A DNA stretch of 64,000 nucleotides. It comes from Ilyomonas limi. GTDB lineage: Bacteria; Bacteroidota; Bacteroidia; Chitinophagales; Chitinophagaceae. How positions within the stretch are numbered: the stretch's first letter is position 1; each line of letters begins with the position of its first letter. The notes under the pieces were generated by a model. That model saw only the letters and a list, made by a program, of their open reading frames with translations. It did not search any database and was not told where the DNA came from. Both the position numbers and the translations under genes were made by a program. This document shows positions 38,867-48,071 of this stretch, piece by piece. The stretch covers positions 186,001-250,000 of the forward strand of contig NZ_SZQL01000005.1 in NCBI RefSeq assembly GCF_005233845.1, written 5' to 3'.

Positions 38867-39111
38867 GTATGTATGATAAAATTGTTTGTGTAACTGGTTA
38901 TTTTCTGTTTTGGTTAATTCATTCCTTTTACTGCGGCAAAGCCATATCCTCTATTATCCATCCTTCATTAACAATTATAAAGAAATAAGGTACTATTTAA
39001 GATTTTAGAAGAATAGGACTGCGCAGGCTCAAAGAGAAATGCGTTGTCAGGCATTCTTTCATATTATGCAAATTTTTACCCTCTTTATGTTCCTGTCCGC
39101 CAACAGTCGGG

Positions 39112-39145
39112 TTTGCGGTTCAACATAATTTTTGGTGTAATTTTT
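39112..39145 (+). promoter_or_regulatory. possible promoter of uvsE
   Basis: TTTG at 39112-39115 and TAATTTTT at 39138-39145 with a 22-base spacer. Both the spacing and the last base of the box deviate from the consensus, so the call is weak. Confidence 0.3.
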
Positions 39146-39161
39146 ACAGTATAAGCCAATC

Positions 39162-40052
39162 ATGAGTTTAGGATATGCTTGTATAAATATTAGCTTGAGC
39201 GAAGAAGGTATTACCACTAATCGTACAATGATCAGGCGTACTTTTTTAGAGAAAGGTATTCAGTATGCATCCCAACTGGCATTACAGAATGTGAAGGGAT
39301 TGCTCGAAATACTAAAATGGAATGTGGCAAATAACATTAAAGTATTCCGCATTACATCAGAATTATTCCCCTGGGCATCGGAATATACATTAGAATCGCT
39401 GCCGGATTTTAAGGAAATTCGCTTGGTGCTGGAAGAAGCAGGTAAACAGCCTGTTCGTGTGAGCACACATCCTGGACCCTTTAATAAGCTGGCAGGCAGT
39501 GGTACTACCTTAACCAACACCATTAAAGATTTAGAAATACACGGCCGGTTATTTGATTTGATGGGCTTGCCCGCTTCCCACAGGCACAAGATTAATATTC
39601 ATGTTGGTGGTGCTTACGGCGATAAAGTGGCAACAATTGAGCGCTTTGCGCAAAACTTCAAATTGCTTTCGGCAAGTGTACAAAAAAGGCTAAGCGTGGA
39701 GAACGACGACAAAACAGGCTTATATACGGTCGCCGACCTGGTACCCCTGCACCAAATGATTGGCATACCAATAGTATTTGATTATTTTCATCATAAACTG
39801 CACCCCGGTACACAAAGCGAAGAGGAAGCCTTTTTAGCAGCATATAACACATGGGATGTAAAGCCGGTATTTCATTACTCCAGTTCGCGCAAAGAAAAGG
39901 AAGACCCAACGAGTAAGAAAGAAGCGCATTCCGATTGGGTGCACGAGCGTATAAATACCTACGGGAAAGACGTGGATATTGTGCTTGAAACAAAAATGAA
40001 GGAGCTTTCTTTAATAAAGTACAGAGCAGAATTTGGCGATAGCGAAGTATAG
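39162..40052 (+). CDS. uvsE: UV damage endonuclease UvsE/UvdE
   Basis: 296 residues. The start MSLGYACINISL is typical of the family, and the TIM-barrel motifs are clear: KVFRITSELFPW, VRVSTHPGPFN, INIHVGGAYGDK, LSVENDDKTGLYTVADL, IPIVFDYFHHKL and PVFHYSSSR. These contain the His, Glu and Asp ligands for the metal cluster. The enzyme nicks DNA 5' to UV photoproducts and some abasic sites, as an alternative to nucleotide excision repair. It is monocistronic and convergent with the META lipoprotein gene. Confidence 0.94.
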   Translation: MSLGYACINISLSEEGITTNRTMIRRTFLEKGIQYASQLALQNVKGLLEILKWNVANNIKVFRITSELFPWASEYTLESLPDFKEIRLVLEEAGKQPVRVSTHPGPFNKLAGSGTTLTNTIKDLEIHGRLFDLMGLPASHRHKINIHVGGAYGDKVATIERFAQNFKLLSASVQKRLSVENDDKTGLYTVADLVPLHQMIGIPIVFDYFHHKLHPGTQSEEEAFLAAYNTWDVKPVFHYSSSRKEKEDPTSKKEAHSDWVHERINTYGKDVDIVLETKMKELSLIKYRAEFGDSEV

Positions 40053-40246
40053 TTGCCCGCACCTTTTTATCGAACTGTTTAAAGATAAGCGGCCAAGCCA
40101 AAGCAGTTTATGTAGTGTACTAAACTGCTATTCACACTAAACGTCTCCATCGTTCTATTGTTTAACCGTGGAGGCGCTAAGACGTGAATTAAAAATATGC
40201 ATTACTTTCCAGTAATTCTAATAACCTCCCCAAATTCCCTTCCGGC

Positions 40247-40702
40247 TTACCTTACTTTTATCCAATAAGAGAGCGGTGTTTGGCTCACCTTCAAAACCAG
40301 TGTATCGCCATTAATTTCAAAGCTGTTGGTACGTAGCAGGTTTCTTTCAAAAGCGGCTTCATCATAGCCGGGACAAGCCATTTTGGTACTTATAAAATCG
40401 TGATTGAAAGTAAGGCTGTTCTTATCTACTTCAAATGTGCCGGAGAAGTTGTTGCAGCCGGTATTGCCGGTTACCCGCTTGCTATCCATTATAAAGTTTA
40501 AAACAGGAATTCTACCTGCAGCAGTGTCTGACGGCATAACAGGAATTAGTTGCCATTTACCACTGGGTGTATTGCCGGGTTGTTGATCAAAAGCCGTTGG
40601 TGTTGCTTCAACCTGTGTGTCTGCGGCAAGGAGTTGCTGATTATTTGCAGACCGTTTACAACCTAATGTGGCGAGGAGTAAAATACAAATAACTATTTTC
40701 AT
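40247..40702 (-). CDS. META domain lipoprotein
   Basis: 151 residues. The signal ends at Cys 15 (LLLATLGC), giving a lipoprotein. After a linker of about 35 residues a single META (HslJ-like) domain begins at GKWQLIPV, with the family motif VTGNTGCNNFSGTFEV, then STKMACPGYDEAAFERNLL. E. coli HslJ of this family is linked to heat and novobiocin tolerance; the biochemical role is not established. It is transcribed away from the Hsp20 gene. Confidence 0.88.
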   Translation of the reverse strand: MKIVICILLLATLGCKRSANNQQLLAADTQVEATPTAFDQQPGNTPSGKWQLIPVMPSDTAAGRIPVLNFIMDSKRVTGNTGCNNFSGTFEVDKNSLTFNHDFISTKMACPGYDEAAFERNLLRTNSFEINGDTLVLKVSQTPLSYWIKVR

Positions 40703-40898
40703 ATCCTATCCTTTTTTAGTATGCCCAACAAAAACTGCACCTGCAAAAAATTACCCCTTATTTATAAACATTTATATAAGTGAATGATATTTTGCTGCTT
40801 CCGTTTTTTAACATTATCCTTACCACATGAAAGCAATCTGTAGCACTTGCAGTGGTATTAAAATTGATGCCTGCTATTTTTAAAAATTATATTTTAAA

Positions 40899-40905
40899 AA
40901 GGAGG
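40899..40905 (+). promoter_or_regulatory. strong Shine-Dalgarno of the Hsp20 gene
   Basis: AAGGAGG sits five bases before ATG 40911. Most genes in this window have no such site, so it stands out and suggests high translation. Confidence 0.8.
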
Positions 40906-40910
40906 CTTTT

Positions 40911-41342
40911 ATGAACAATCTTGCAAGAAGAAACCGGGATGTTAACCCATGGCGGGATTTTTTAAACTTAGATGATTTTTTTGGTGGTGCCATGTCAGGC
41001 AGAAATGCCCAGTTACCGGCTGTAAACATCTCCGAAAACGACAAAAGCTACCATGTAGAGGTTGTGGCGCCCGGTTTTAAAAAGGAAGACTTTAAAGTAA
41101 AGGTGGATGATGATATATTAACGATTAGTGCGGAAACAAAAACTGAAAATACGGAGGAAGGACAGAATAAGGAATATTCGCGGCACGAATACAGTTCCAG
41201 CTCTTTTACACGCAGTTTTCAACTGCCGGATAATGTAAAAGACGATAGCATTTCGGCAACTTATCAGGACGGTATTCTTAAGCTGGAAATGCCAAAGTCG
41301 GAACAGCAGCAAAAGGCAACCAAAGAAATAGCGGTTAGCTAA
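40911..41342 (+). CDS. Hsp20/alpha-crystallin small heat shock protein
   Basis: 143 residues. A short N-terminal arm (NPWRDFLNLDDFFGG) precedes the alpha-crystallin domain at about 38-130, which starts PAVNISENDKSYHVEVVAPG. The C-terminal part holds YQDGILKLEMPK. It is an ATP-independent holdase that binds unfolding proteins. The perfect ribosome binding site and a strong terminator suit a stress-induced monocistronic gene. Confidence 0.94.
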   Translation: MNNLARRNRDVNPWRDFLNLDDFFGGAMSGRNAQLPAVNISENDKSYHVEVVAPGFKKEDFKVKVDDDILTISAETKTENTEEGQNKEYSRHEYSSSSFTRSFQLPDNVKDDSISATYQDGILKLEMPKSEQQQKATKEIAVS

Positions 41343-41371
41343 TAAGCATTGCATAACGGTATATCGTTGTC

Positions 41372-41422
41372 AAACACATACAATAAAGGCGCACCGCAGG
41401 TGCGCCTTTATTGTATGTGTTT
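41372..41422. terminator. 24-bp bidirectional terminator
   Basis: The arms 41372-41395 and 41399-41422 are perfectly complementary around a 3-base loop (core AGGCGCACC/GGTGCGCCT). It lies between the convergent Hsp20 and desaturase genes, and the last two bases of the right arm are part of the desaturase stop codon. Confidence 0.92.
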
Positions 41423-42524
41423 ACATCGTTTCCTCAAATAAATTTTCATATACCGCATTTGCCTTTAATAAGCGATAATGATTAAATAAGGAATGGGAGA
41501 GTGTAAAGGTGCGGTAAGGCAGTTGATGTTTTTTTGCAAAAGCTTCGATCACTGTAGTTACTTCGGGGTAATACACATGATTGATATGCGGAAAAAGATG
41601 ATGCGCAATGTGATAATTGAAAGAACCCATAAAGAAGCGGATAAACCAGCTATCGCTGATCACATCATTGGTCGTAGCCAACTGGTGCCTGAACCAAGTG
41701 TCTGGCAGCATACCTTTTTCATCCGGTAAAGGAAACTCACTCTCCGGCGTAGCATGTGGCGAGAGCAGAACCACTAATGAGATAATACTTGCGGTAAACA
41801 TCATAATTAAAAAAGCAATAAATATTTGCGCCCAGCTAATGCCCAGTACTACTTTGGGAATTACAATTGTATAAAGTAAAAAGAAAATTTTAAATAGAAA
41901 CAACTTTACGTATTCTATTGCAGGTATATGCTGGTTTACTTTCCATACCAGCCGGCTCTTAATAAAAAAATCTTTATAGTCACGCACCAGCAACCAGTTG
42001 AAAAGATACAACGGATACAGCAGAGGCAAATAAAAATGCTGATACCGATGCATGACAGAATAGGCTCCATGAGGAAATACACGCGCCATTGGGCTTTGTT
42101 CAAAATCGCTGTCCCAACCCATTACATTGGGATAATTGTGATGCAAACGTATATGGCGTATCTTCCACATGTAGCTGTTTGCGCCCATTATATCAAAGAA
42201 ATAAACATACATGCGGTTGAGCCACGGTTGCTTAAAAAGGGTATGGTGTACAGCATCGTGTATAAGGTTTAGAAAGTTAAGCAGCAGAAAACAACCGAGC
42301 AAAAAATAACAGATGTACAAAACACCAATATTACTGCCCCACAGCAGCGCACCTGCATACGCAGCTACATACAATAACGGAAACAAGATTGTTTTAGCTT
42401 TTATTGTCCACCAACGCTTGGCCTCCAAAGCTGCTACCACTTCCATCACTTGCTGGCGTAAGGATATAAATAAATCCTGCTCTGCTTTTACTTTCATAAA
42501 AACCGGCTTGGCCAGAGTTCTCAT
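41421..42524 (-). CDS. membrane fatty acid desaturase (FADS family)
   Basis: 367 residues with membrane segments near 46-64, 68-88 and 195-250. The three histidine boxes are HDAVHH (89-94), HIRLHH (124-129) and HIAHH (305-309), the HxxHH form found in front-end and omega desaturases rather than in acyl-CoA Delta-9 enzymes. It therefore probably acts on a different acyl position or on lipid-linked chains from the desaturase at 28 kb; that is an inference. ATG 42524 is used, with a second ATG nine codons inside. A good promoter precedes it. Confidence 0.9.
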   Translation of the reverse strand: MRTLAKPVFMKVKAEQDLFISLRQQVMEVVAALEAKRWWTIKAKTILFPLLYVAAYAGALLWGSNIGVLYICYFLLGCFLLLNFLNLIHDAVHHTLFKQPWLNRMYVYFFDIMGANSYMWKIRHIRLHHNYPNVMGWDSDFEQSPMARVFPHGAYSVMHRYQHFYLPLLYPLYLFNWLLVRDYKDFFIKSRLVWKVNQHIPAIEYVKLFLFKIFFLLYTIVIPKVVLGISWAQIFIAFLIMMFTASIISLVVLLSPHATPESEFPLPDEKGMLPDTWFRHQLATTNDVISDSWFIRFFMGSFNYHIAHHLFPHINHVYYPEVTTVIEAFAKKHQLPYRTFTLSHSLFNHYRLLKANAVYENLFEETM

Positions 42525-42582
42525 AAGTTACTCGTTTTTAAATGTCTATCCGATAAATAAAAGATTAGTTGTGAATGTCTTG

Positions 42583-42613
42583 CAAAATTAGCATCACGTG
42601 TTATTTCAGGCAA
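42583..42613 (-). promoter_or_regulatory. promoter of the FADS-type desaturase
   Basis: On the minus strand a TTG (42611-42613), a 20-base spacer and TAATTTTG (42583-42590) match the Bacteroidetes consensus exactly. The -7 box lies about 58 bases before ATG 42524. Confidence 0.55.
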
Positions 42614-42976
42614 TATTTTTCAAAAAAATGAGATTTGCATGATGCAACAGGCTTACGGAAATTTTTCATAAACGGTTATTTTTATCCGCAAGCATAATGC
42701 CTAAAATGTATTTCCCTAGTACCGTTCGTACATTTTCATGTATGTACACCTTTCTTGTATATTTATGCACATGCGCTGTTTATTTCCACAATACGGATGA
42801 TGTAACTTTCCAAAGCATGTGCATCTTTATGCAATAGCTTATTATGTATAATTATAAAACATTTGTTTGCAAATAAACTATGCTGTAAACTTCATTACTT
42901 ATAGCATTTTAGTGATGAACAAAAAAGTATATGCAAACAAGGCAGTGATAACTGTATTCATGTCATTATCTGTTGT

Positions 42977-42984
42977 TAGTTTTG
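42977..42984 (+). promoter_or_regulatory. -7 box of the epimerase gene
   Basis: TAGTTTTG matches TAnnTTTG and ends 18 bases before ATG 43003. No clear -33 element is seen. Confidence 0.35.
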
Positions 42985-43002
42985 CGCTTCAAAACTGAAA
43001 CT

Positions 43003-43935
43003 ATGGCACTGCATACCATTCTTGGCGCGAACGGCACTATTGCTACCGAACTGTTACCCATTCTGCACCAAAACAAAGAACATATAAGACTGGTTTCGCG
43101 CCGCCCGCAACCGGTTTCTTATGCGCAAAACATTGCTGCCGATATGCTTAACTATGATGAAGTGATATCAGTGGTGCGAGGTTCTGATATAGTGTATTTG
43201 CTGGTAGGTTTGGAGTATAATTATAAAGTGTGGCAAAGAGATTGGCCGGTAATCATGCGCAATGTGATAAACGCCTGTAAAGCAGCCAATGCAAAGCTTA
43301 TCTTTTTTGATAACGTATATCCGTATGGTATTGTAAATGGTAAGATGAATGAAGCAACGCCATTCAACCCCATAAGTAAAAAAGGAAAAATACGCGCGGA
43401 AATAGATATGATGTTATTAAACGAAATGCAAAGCGGCGCTTTGAATGCCATTATTGCAAGAGCAGCCGATTTTTATGGTCCGCGTTGCACCGATAAAAGT
43501 GTGCCCAATACTTTGGTGTTTAGCCGGCTGAAGAAAAAGCAAACGCCTCAATGGCTTGCCAATGCGGCTGTGCCACGCTCGCTCACCTACACGCCCGATG
43601 CTGCTAAAGCCATTTATATACTTTCGCAACATCCCGAAGCATTTGATCAAACATGGATGTTGCCTACTGCTGCACCACCGCTTACGGGTAAACAATTTAT
43701 ACAGCTTGCTGCCCGGTACATGCATGGCACCAATAAAGTGCAGGTCATACCAAAATGGGTGGTAGGTTTTATTGGATTATTCAATCCGGTAATGAAAGAA
43801 ATACACGAAATGATGTACCAGGATGAATACGGTTACTGGCTGGATTCATCAAAGTTTGAGCAGACTTTTCATGTGAAACCAACGCCTTACGAAGAAGGTA
43901 TAAAAGCTACCGCCGAATGGTTTTTGCAAGGCTGA
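43003..43935 (+). CDS. NAD(P)-dependent epimerase/dehydratase family protein
   Basis: 310 residues from ATG 43003; an in-frame TTG ten codons upstream lies inside the putative -7 box and is rejected. The Rossmann nucleotide motif is TILGANGTIATELLP near the N-terminus, followed by RLVSRRPQP, DIVYLLVGLEYNYKVWQ and FFDNVYPYG. The usual YxxxK pair is not obvious, so it is an atypical extended short-chain dehydrogenase (NmrA-like or epimerase-like), perhaps without classical catalysis. The substrate is unknown. Confidence 0.8.
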   Translation: MALHTILGANGTIATELLPILHQNKEHIRLVSRRPQPVSYAQNIAADMLNYDEVISVVRGSDIVYLLVGLEYNYKVWQRDWPVIMRNVINACKAANAKLIFFDNVYPYGIVNGKMNEATPFNPISKKGKIRAEIDMMLLNEMQSGALNAIIARAADFYGPRCTDKSVPNTLVFSRLKKKQTPQWLANAAVPRSLTYTPDAAKAIYILSQHPEAFDQTWMLPTAAPPLTGKQFIQLAARYMHGTNKVQVIPKWVVGFIGLFNPVMKEIHEMMYQDEYGYWLDSSKFEQTFHVKPTPYEEGIKATAEWFLQG

Positions 43936-44386
43936 TGGATAAAACTCAATAAGAATTGATTAAGATTCTTACGCATTGATGTTCGTCAATCTAACGGGTT
44001 GTTCACTTCTAAAGGAATGCGGGAGAAGTATTTGCTTATTTTTTGTGAGGTTTTGTTTTATAACCAAAAGCTGCTTTTGCCATTCTGACGAAGTGAGCAC
44101 TTGTGCATTGCCTTAAATCAGCATCTGTTTTAAAGAGTGATTATGTATAATCTTTAGATGCTTCATATCTCAGCATAACGAAGCCCGAGGACGGTCGTTT
44201 ATAGTAAATACGATAAAGAAATGAGCCAGATGAATTTCGTAAATCTTTGATACAGCTATCGGCCTGGTGTTGGCTGATAAATATATAACCATTTACTGCA
44301 TAAATATTTTCCTATGTGGCAACCGGGTGATTAATGTTGCGTACTCATAAGTATAACCCTCTTTTATCACCTCCAAATTGCCATTT
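43936..44386. other. 451-base intergenic region
   Basis: I see no supported gene, RNA or clear terminator here. The sequence is AT-rich with many stops on both strands. Confidence 0.45.
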
Positions 44387-45451
44387 ATGAAAAAACTTCT
44401 AAACAAATCACTCTTTGCTTTTATTACGCTTCCGCTCTTAGCACTTGTTATTTCTACGGGTTGTAACCGCCTCGATAATGTACCTACGCACAATTATGCG
44501 CAAACCAATCTGGTGAGCGATGAAGATAATGAAGAATACGAAGCATCGCGTATAGATGAAACCCTGGTGAATCCGTGGGGTATAGCGGTAAACCCGAATG
44601 GACCTATCTGGATTGCTTCTGAGGGCAGCGGTATGAGTCAGGTGTATGATAATATGGGCGGTCAGATTATTCCGGCTGTTATGATACCCGGTCCTGACCC
44701 TCACACGCCCGGACATCCAACAGGTATTGTGTTCAATGGAACTACCGATTTTGTAATTCCGGGCACCGGCTTACCTGCCAAATTCATTTATGTAGGCGTT
44801 GATGGTATTGTATCGGCATGGAACGGCGGCAGTGCAGCCATTATAATTGCCAATAACGCAGGCACGGCGGTGTACACTGGTATTACTTTGGGCAATGTAG
44901 GCAGCAACAATTACATCTATGCCGCCAACTTTGCAGCCGGCAAAATTGATGTTTGGGACAAAGATTTTCATTGGGTAAATATGTCATTCACCGATCCTAA
45001 TTTGCCCGCAGGCTATGCCCCTTATAACATCCGTCTTATCAATCGCCTGTTGTATGTAACCTATGCAATGGTAGATCCTGTAACACATCACGAGCAAAAA
45101 GGAGTAGGTTTAGGCATTGTCAATGTGTTTACACCCAATGGGACCTTTGTAAGGCGTTTTGCTACTGGCGGTACGCTCAATGCACCTTGGGGACTTGCTG
45201 CTTCTACACCTGGCTTCGACGGACGTGGTGATGCGATATTGATAGGCAATTTTGGCGATGGAAAAATTAATGTTTTTGACGCATTGGGCAGGTATAAAGG
45301 ACAAATAATGAGCAAAGGGATGCCGCTTGAAATTGAGGGCTTATGGGCATTGGAAACCAACGTGCCTGGCACTGACCCCGGTCTGCTATATTTTACTGCC
45401 GGTATAGATGATGAAGCGCATGGATTGTTTGGGTATATTATGCATAAATAG
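44387..45451 (+). CDS. TIGR03118-type beta-propeller lipoprotein
   Basis: 354 residues from ATG 44387; the TTG three codons earlier is in frame. The signal is a lipoprotein type with Cys 26 (VISTGC). The body starts NLVSDEDNEEYEASRIDETL and VNPWGIAVNPNGPIWIASEG, which are characteristic of the TIGR03118 family, and continues with NHL-like blades (GNVGSNNYIYAANFAAGKID, LNAPWGLAASTPGFDG). It is probably a six-bladed propeller on the cell surface or in the periplasm. The function is unknown. Confidence 0.82.
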   Translation: MKKLLNKSLFAFITLPLLALVISTGCNRLDNVPTHNYAQTNLVSDEDNEEYEASRIDETLVNPWGIAVNPNGPIWIASEGSGMSQVYDNMGGQIIPAVMIPGPDPHTPGHPTGIVFNGTTDFVIPGTGLPAKFIYVGVDGIVSAWNGGSAAIIIANNAGTAVYTGITLGNVGSNNYIYAANFAAGKIDVWDKDFHWVNMSFTDPNLPAGYAPYNIRLINRLLYVTYAMVDPVTHHEQKGVGLGIVNVFTPNGTFVRRFATGGTLNAPWGLAASTPGFDGRGDAILIGNFGDGKINVFDALGRYKGQIMSKGMPLEIEGLWALETNVPGTDPGLLYFTAGIDDEAHGLFGYIMHK

Positions 45452-45474
45452 GGTAGTGCAGTTTTGAGCAAAGG

Positions 45475-45508
45475 AGCCGACTTGTTATTAGGTCGGCTTT
45501 TGTTTTTA
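45475..45508 (+). terminator. terminator after the TIGR03118 gene
   Basis: The stem AGCCGAC/GTCGGCT (45475-45481 and 45492-45498) has a 10-base loop and is followed by TTTGTTTTT. It isolates the ribosomal cluster from upstream transcription. Confidence 0.85.
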
Positions 45509-45769
45509 GTACACATAAAAGCAGGAGCTTTTGTAAAATAATATATTTATTTCAATTTTATAGAGCCAATATGTTATTTCAATTGTTTATTATAAAAGCT
45601 ATCCGCAAATACAGTACAGCAGGAAAGGCTTTTTCATAGAAAGAAAGTTATAGAACGGTAGAAATGGTAAATTTTCGAATTTAGGATGATGGAATAATGC
45701 GTGTAAGCCAGAAAGATTACCCTAAAACTCATCTTTTTTACTTTTCTTTTTAAAAAAGTACAAAAAAAG

Positions 45770-45801
45770 CTTGTGTATTAATATTCATCCTGTTACCTTT
45801 G
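45770..45801 (+). promoter_or_regulatory. promoter of the S10-spc ribosomal operon
   Basis: CTTG at 45770-45773, a 20-base spacer and TACCTTTG at 45794-45801 form the best consensus promoter in the window. A small hairpin (CCCAA...TTGGG, 45806-45823) lies in the predicted leader just before ATG 45832. Confidence 0.7.
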
Positions 45802-45831
45802 CGCTCCCAATTTGAAATTTGGGTTAAGGAT

Positions 45832-46137
45832 ATGTCGCAACGAATACGCATAAAATTACAGTCTTACGATCACAACCTGGTAGATAAATCTGCTGAGAAA
45901 ATCGTAAAAACAGTTCGTGGTACCGGTGCCGTGGTTACGGGTCCAATACCTTTGCCAACGCATACAAAAATATTTACTGTGCTGCGTTCGCCGCACGTAA
46001 ATAAAAAGAGCCGTGAACAGTTCCAGTTAGCAACGCACAAGCGCTTGCTGGATATTTATACTTCTTCTTCCCGTACAGTAGATGCTTTATCAAAGCTCGA
46101 CCTGCCTTCTGGTGTAGAAGTAGAAATCAAAGCGTAA
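45832..46137 (+). CDS. rpsJ: 30S ribosomal protein S10
   Basis: 101 residues from ATG 45832 ([20 protein letters not shown]); a TTG further up overlaps the promoter and is rejected. It sits in the 30S head and, in other bacteria, also partners NusB in antitermination. It is the first gene of the operon, directly behind the promoter; no rpsL, rpsG or fusA precedes it here. A 322-base spacer with two repeat elements separates it from rplC. Confidence 0.97.
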   Translation: MSQRIRIKLQSYDHNLVDKSAEKIVKTVRGTGAVVTGPIPLPTHTKIFTVLRSPHVNKKSREQFQLATHKRLLDIYTSSSRTVDALSKLDLPSGVEVEIKA

Positions 46138-46138
46138 G

Positions 46139-46170
46139 CCTCCGGACCCCTAAAGGGGGAGGAAAGGCAG
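46139..46170 (+). repeat. CCCCTAAAGGGG element, forward copy (rpsJ-rplC)
   Basis: Starting at the rpsJ stop codon, the core CCCCTAAAGGGGGAGGAAAG is a forward copy of the dispersed element. Its inverted partner is at 46273-46297. Confidence 0.75.
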
Positions 46171-46272
46171 ACAACAAAAGTTCTTAACTTATCGTCATCT
46201 CTCAATCGTCCTAAAAATTATTAGGATTGAAAAAAGAGCTCTGAACAACAATAAAAAATCGAAGTTTCCAGA

Positions 46273-46297
46273 CTCCCTTTAGGGCTGGGGCTTCACC
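46273..46297 (-). repeat. CCCCTAAAGGGG element, reverse copy (rpsJ-rplC)
   Basis: CTCCCTTTAGGGCTGGGGCT is the reverse form of the element. Together with 46139-46170 it brackets a spacer of about 100 bases. The remaining 160 bases to rplC show nothing that I can name. Confidence 0.75.
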
Positions 46298-46459
46298 AGA
46301 CATATAAACAGGCCCTTCGAGGTTTGTTTACCTCCGGTACTTCTCCTCCCGATTACGTCGGGAAACAACAGAAAAGGTCGGTAGGAAAACAAGGATTGAA
46401 TCACGCTTCATCGGTGTGATGTCCTCCATACCTCCGCGGGGCACAAACCGCAAAACACG

Positions 46460-47077
46460 ATGAAAGGTATTATTGGTAAAAAAGTGGGGATGACCAGCAT
46501 CTTTGGGGCAGACGGAAAGCAAACCGCTGTTACTATTATCGAAGCTGGACCTTGTGTAGTAACACAGGTAAAAACCCAGGAAACGGACGGCTATAATGCA
46601 ATCCAAGTCGGCTTCGGCGACAAAAAAGAAAAACACGCTACTTCAGCCGAAATCAATCACTTCGCAAAGGCTAATACCTCAGCCAAAAAATTCGTAAAAG
46701 AATTCCGCGACTCTTCTCTCAACAAAAATATTGGTGACACCGTTACTGTAGACATCTTCGCCGAAGGCGACAAGGTGGAAGTTGTAGGCACTACAAAAGG
46801 TAAAGGTTTCCAGGGCGTTGTTAAACGTCATGGCTTCCACGGTGTAGGTGAGCAATCTCATGGTCAGCACGACCGTCAGCGCGCTCCCGGTTCTATCGGT
46901 AATTCTTCCGACGCTTCCCGCGTATTTAAAGGTATGCGTATGGCAGGCCGCATGGGCAGCGACCGTGTGAAAATGAAGGGCTTGAAAGTGGTAAAAATAT
47001 TTCCTGAAAAGAATTATATACTGGTAAGCGGTTCGGTTCCCGGCCACAACGGTTCTATCGTTTTAATCCAGAAATAA
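46460..47077 (+). CDS. rplC: 50S ribosomal protein L3
   Basis: 205 residues. It begins [20 protein letters not shown] and holds the long-loop motif [14 protein letters not shown], which reaches towards the peptidyl transferase centre. It is an early assembly protein of the 50S subunit. Where E. coli L3 has the methylated glutamine of AGQMG, this protein reads AGRMG, so modification by a PrmB-like enzyme at this site is not expected. It is followed by rplD after 20 bases. Confidence 0.97.
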   Translation: MKGIIGKKVGMTSIFGADGKQTAVTIIEAGPCVVTQVKTQETDGYNAIQVGFGDKKEKHATSAEINHFAKANTSAKKFVKEFRDSSLNKNIGDTVTVDIFAEGDKVEVVGTTKGKGFQGVVKRHGFHGVGEQSHGQHDRQRAPGSIGNSSDASRVFKGMRMAGRMGSDRVKMKGLKVVKIFPEKNYILVSGSVPGHNGSIVLIQK

Positions 47078-47097
47078 TCACTAATTAAAGAATTAAA

Positions 47098-47742
47098 ATG
47101 CAGGTAGAAGTTTTAAATATACAAGGCCAGCCAACCGGCAGAATGGTAGAATTACCGAACGAAATATTTGGTGCAGAGCCAAATGATCACGTGCTGTATC
47201 TGGCTGTAAAGCAGTACCAGGCTGCACAGCGCCAGGGTACACACAAAGTAAAAACCCGTGCCGAAGTGCATGGTGCCAGCCGCAAATTGCACAAGCAAAA
47301 AGGTACCGGCGGTTCCCGTAAAGGTAACATCCGCAACCCTTTATACAAAGGTGGTGGTACTATCTTCGGACCTAAGCCACACGGCTATGGTTTTAAACTG
47401 AACAAAAAGGTAAAAGACCTCGCTAAAGTAAGCGCGCTTTCTTATAAGGCTAAAGACAATGCGATTGTAGTGTTGGAAGACCTGAACATGGAAGCTCCAA
47501 AAACAAAGCAGTTCAGCGATATGCTGAAAGCTTTGAACGTAGCTGGTAAAAAAGCATTGTTTGTATTACCCGACTATAATGATAACGTGTATCTCAGCCT
47601 CCGCAATATGCCAAAAGTAGAAAGCACGTTGCTGGCAGACCTGAACACTTACGAAGTAGTAAACGCCGATGTACTGGTGCTGACTGAAAATACTGCAAAG
47701 ATTTTCAGCGAGGAAGAGCTGCCAGCAGAAACAGAAGCATAA
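47098..47742 (+). CDS. rplD: 50S ribosomal protein L4
   Basis: 214 residues. The tunnel loop is seen in HKQKGTGGSRKGNIRNPLYK and PKPHGYGFKLNKK. L4 lines the peptide exit tunnel near the constriction, where changes can give macrolide resistance. In E. coli it also represses its own operon, but there is no evidence for that here. It lies between rplC and rplW with short spacers. Confidence 0.97.
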   Translation: MQVEVLNIQGQPTGRMVELPNEIFGAEPNDHVLYLAVKQYQAAQRQGTHKVKTRAEVHGASRKLHKQKGTGGSRKGNIRNPLYKGGGTIFGPKPHGYGFKLNKKVKDLAKVSALSYKAKDNAIVVLEDLNMEAPKTKQFSDMLKALNVAGKKALFVLPDYNDNVYLSLRNMPKVESTLLADLNTYEVVNADVLVLTENTAKIFSEEELPAETEA

Positions 47743-47770
47743 TTAAAGAACGTTTCAACTTTTATCAATA

Positions 47771-48070
47771 ATGAAACTCAGTGATGTATTAATAAAGCCG
47801 GTACTGACCGAAAAAGTAAACAACCAGCAGGAAAAGCTGAGAAGATATGCTTTTAAGGTAGATAAAAAGGCAAACAAGCTGGAAATAAAGAAAGCTGTAG
47901 AAGACATGTACGGCGTAAGCGTAGAAGACGTGAATACAGTTATCGTTCCCGGCAAAAACAAAACACGCTTTACAAAAGCCGGTTACATAAAAGGTGTAAA
48001 GCCTGGTTATAAGAAAGCTTACGTAACCGTTGCTGAAGGCGAAACAATAGATTTATACTCTAATATTTAA
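47771..48070 (+). CDS. rplW: 50S ribosomal protein L23
   Basis: 99 residues, starting MKLSDVLIKPVLTEKVNNQQ. It contains the family segment YAFKVDKKANKLEIKKAVE and the basic loop NKTRFTKAGYIKG. L23 sits at the tunnel exit and is the docking point for trigger factor, SRP and SecYEG. Its stop codon is immediately followed by a repeat element. Confidence 0.97.
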   Translation: MKLSDVLIKPVLTEKVNNQQEKLRRYAFKVDKKANKLEIKKAVEDMYGVSVEDVNTVIVPGKNKTRFTKAGYIKGVKPGYKKAYVTVAEGETIDLYSNI

Positions 48071-48071
48071 T

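Larger units (their letters stand above)
42525..43002. other. 478-base divergent intergenic region
   Basis: This AT-rich region separates the FADS-type desaturase gene (minus) from the epimerase gene (plus). It holds the two promoter elements listed at 42583-42613 and 42977-42984. No further gene is supported. Confidence 0.5.

Noticed and set aside
40911-41354. Minus-strand and other-frame open frames over the Hsp20 gene
   Set aside because: They are antisense to a clear Hsp20 gene and show no protein-like pattern.
44039-44386. Possible tRNA or small RNA in the spacer before the TIGR03118 gene
   Set aside because: No cloverleaf, T-loop sequence or strong hairpin could be made out.
45799-45831. 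TTG start 11 codons upstream of rpsJ
   Set aside because: It lies within the -7 box of the operon promoter, so it cannot be in the mRNA.
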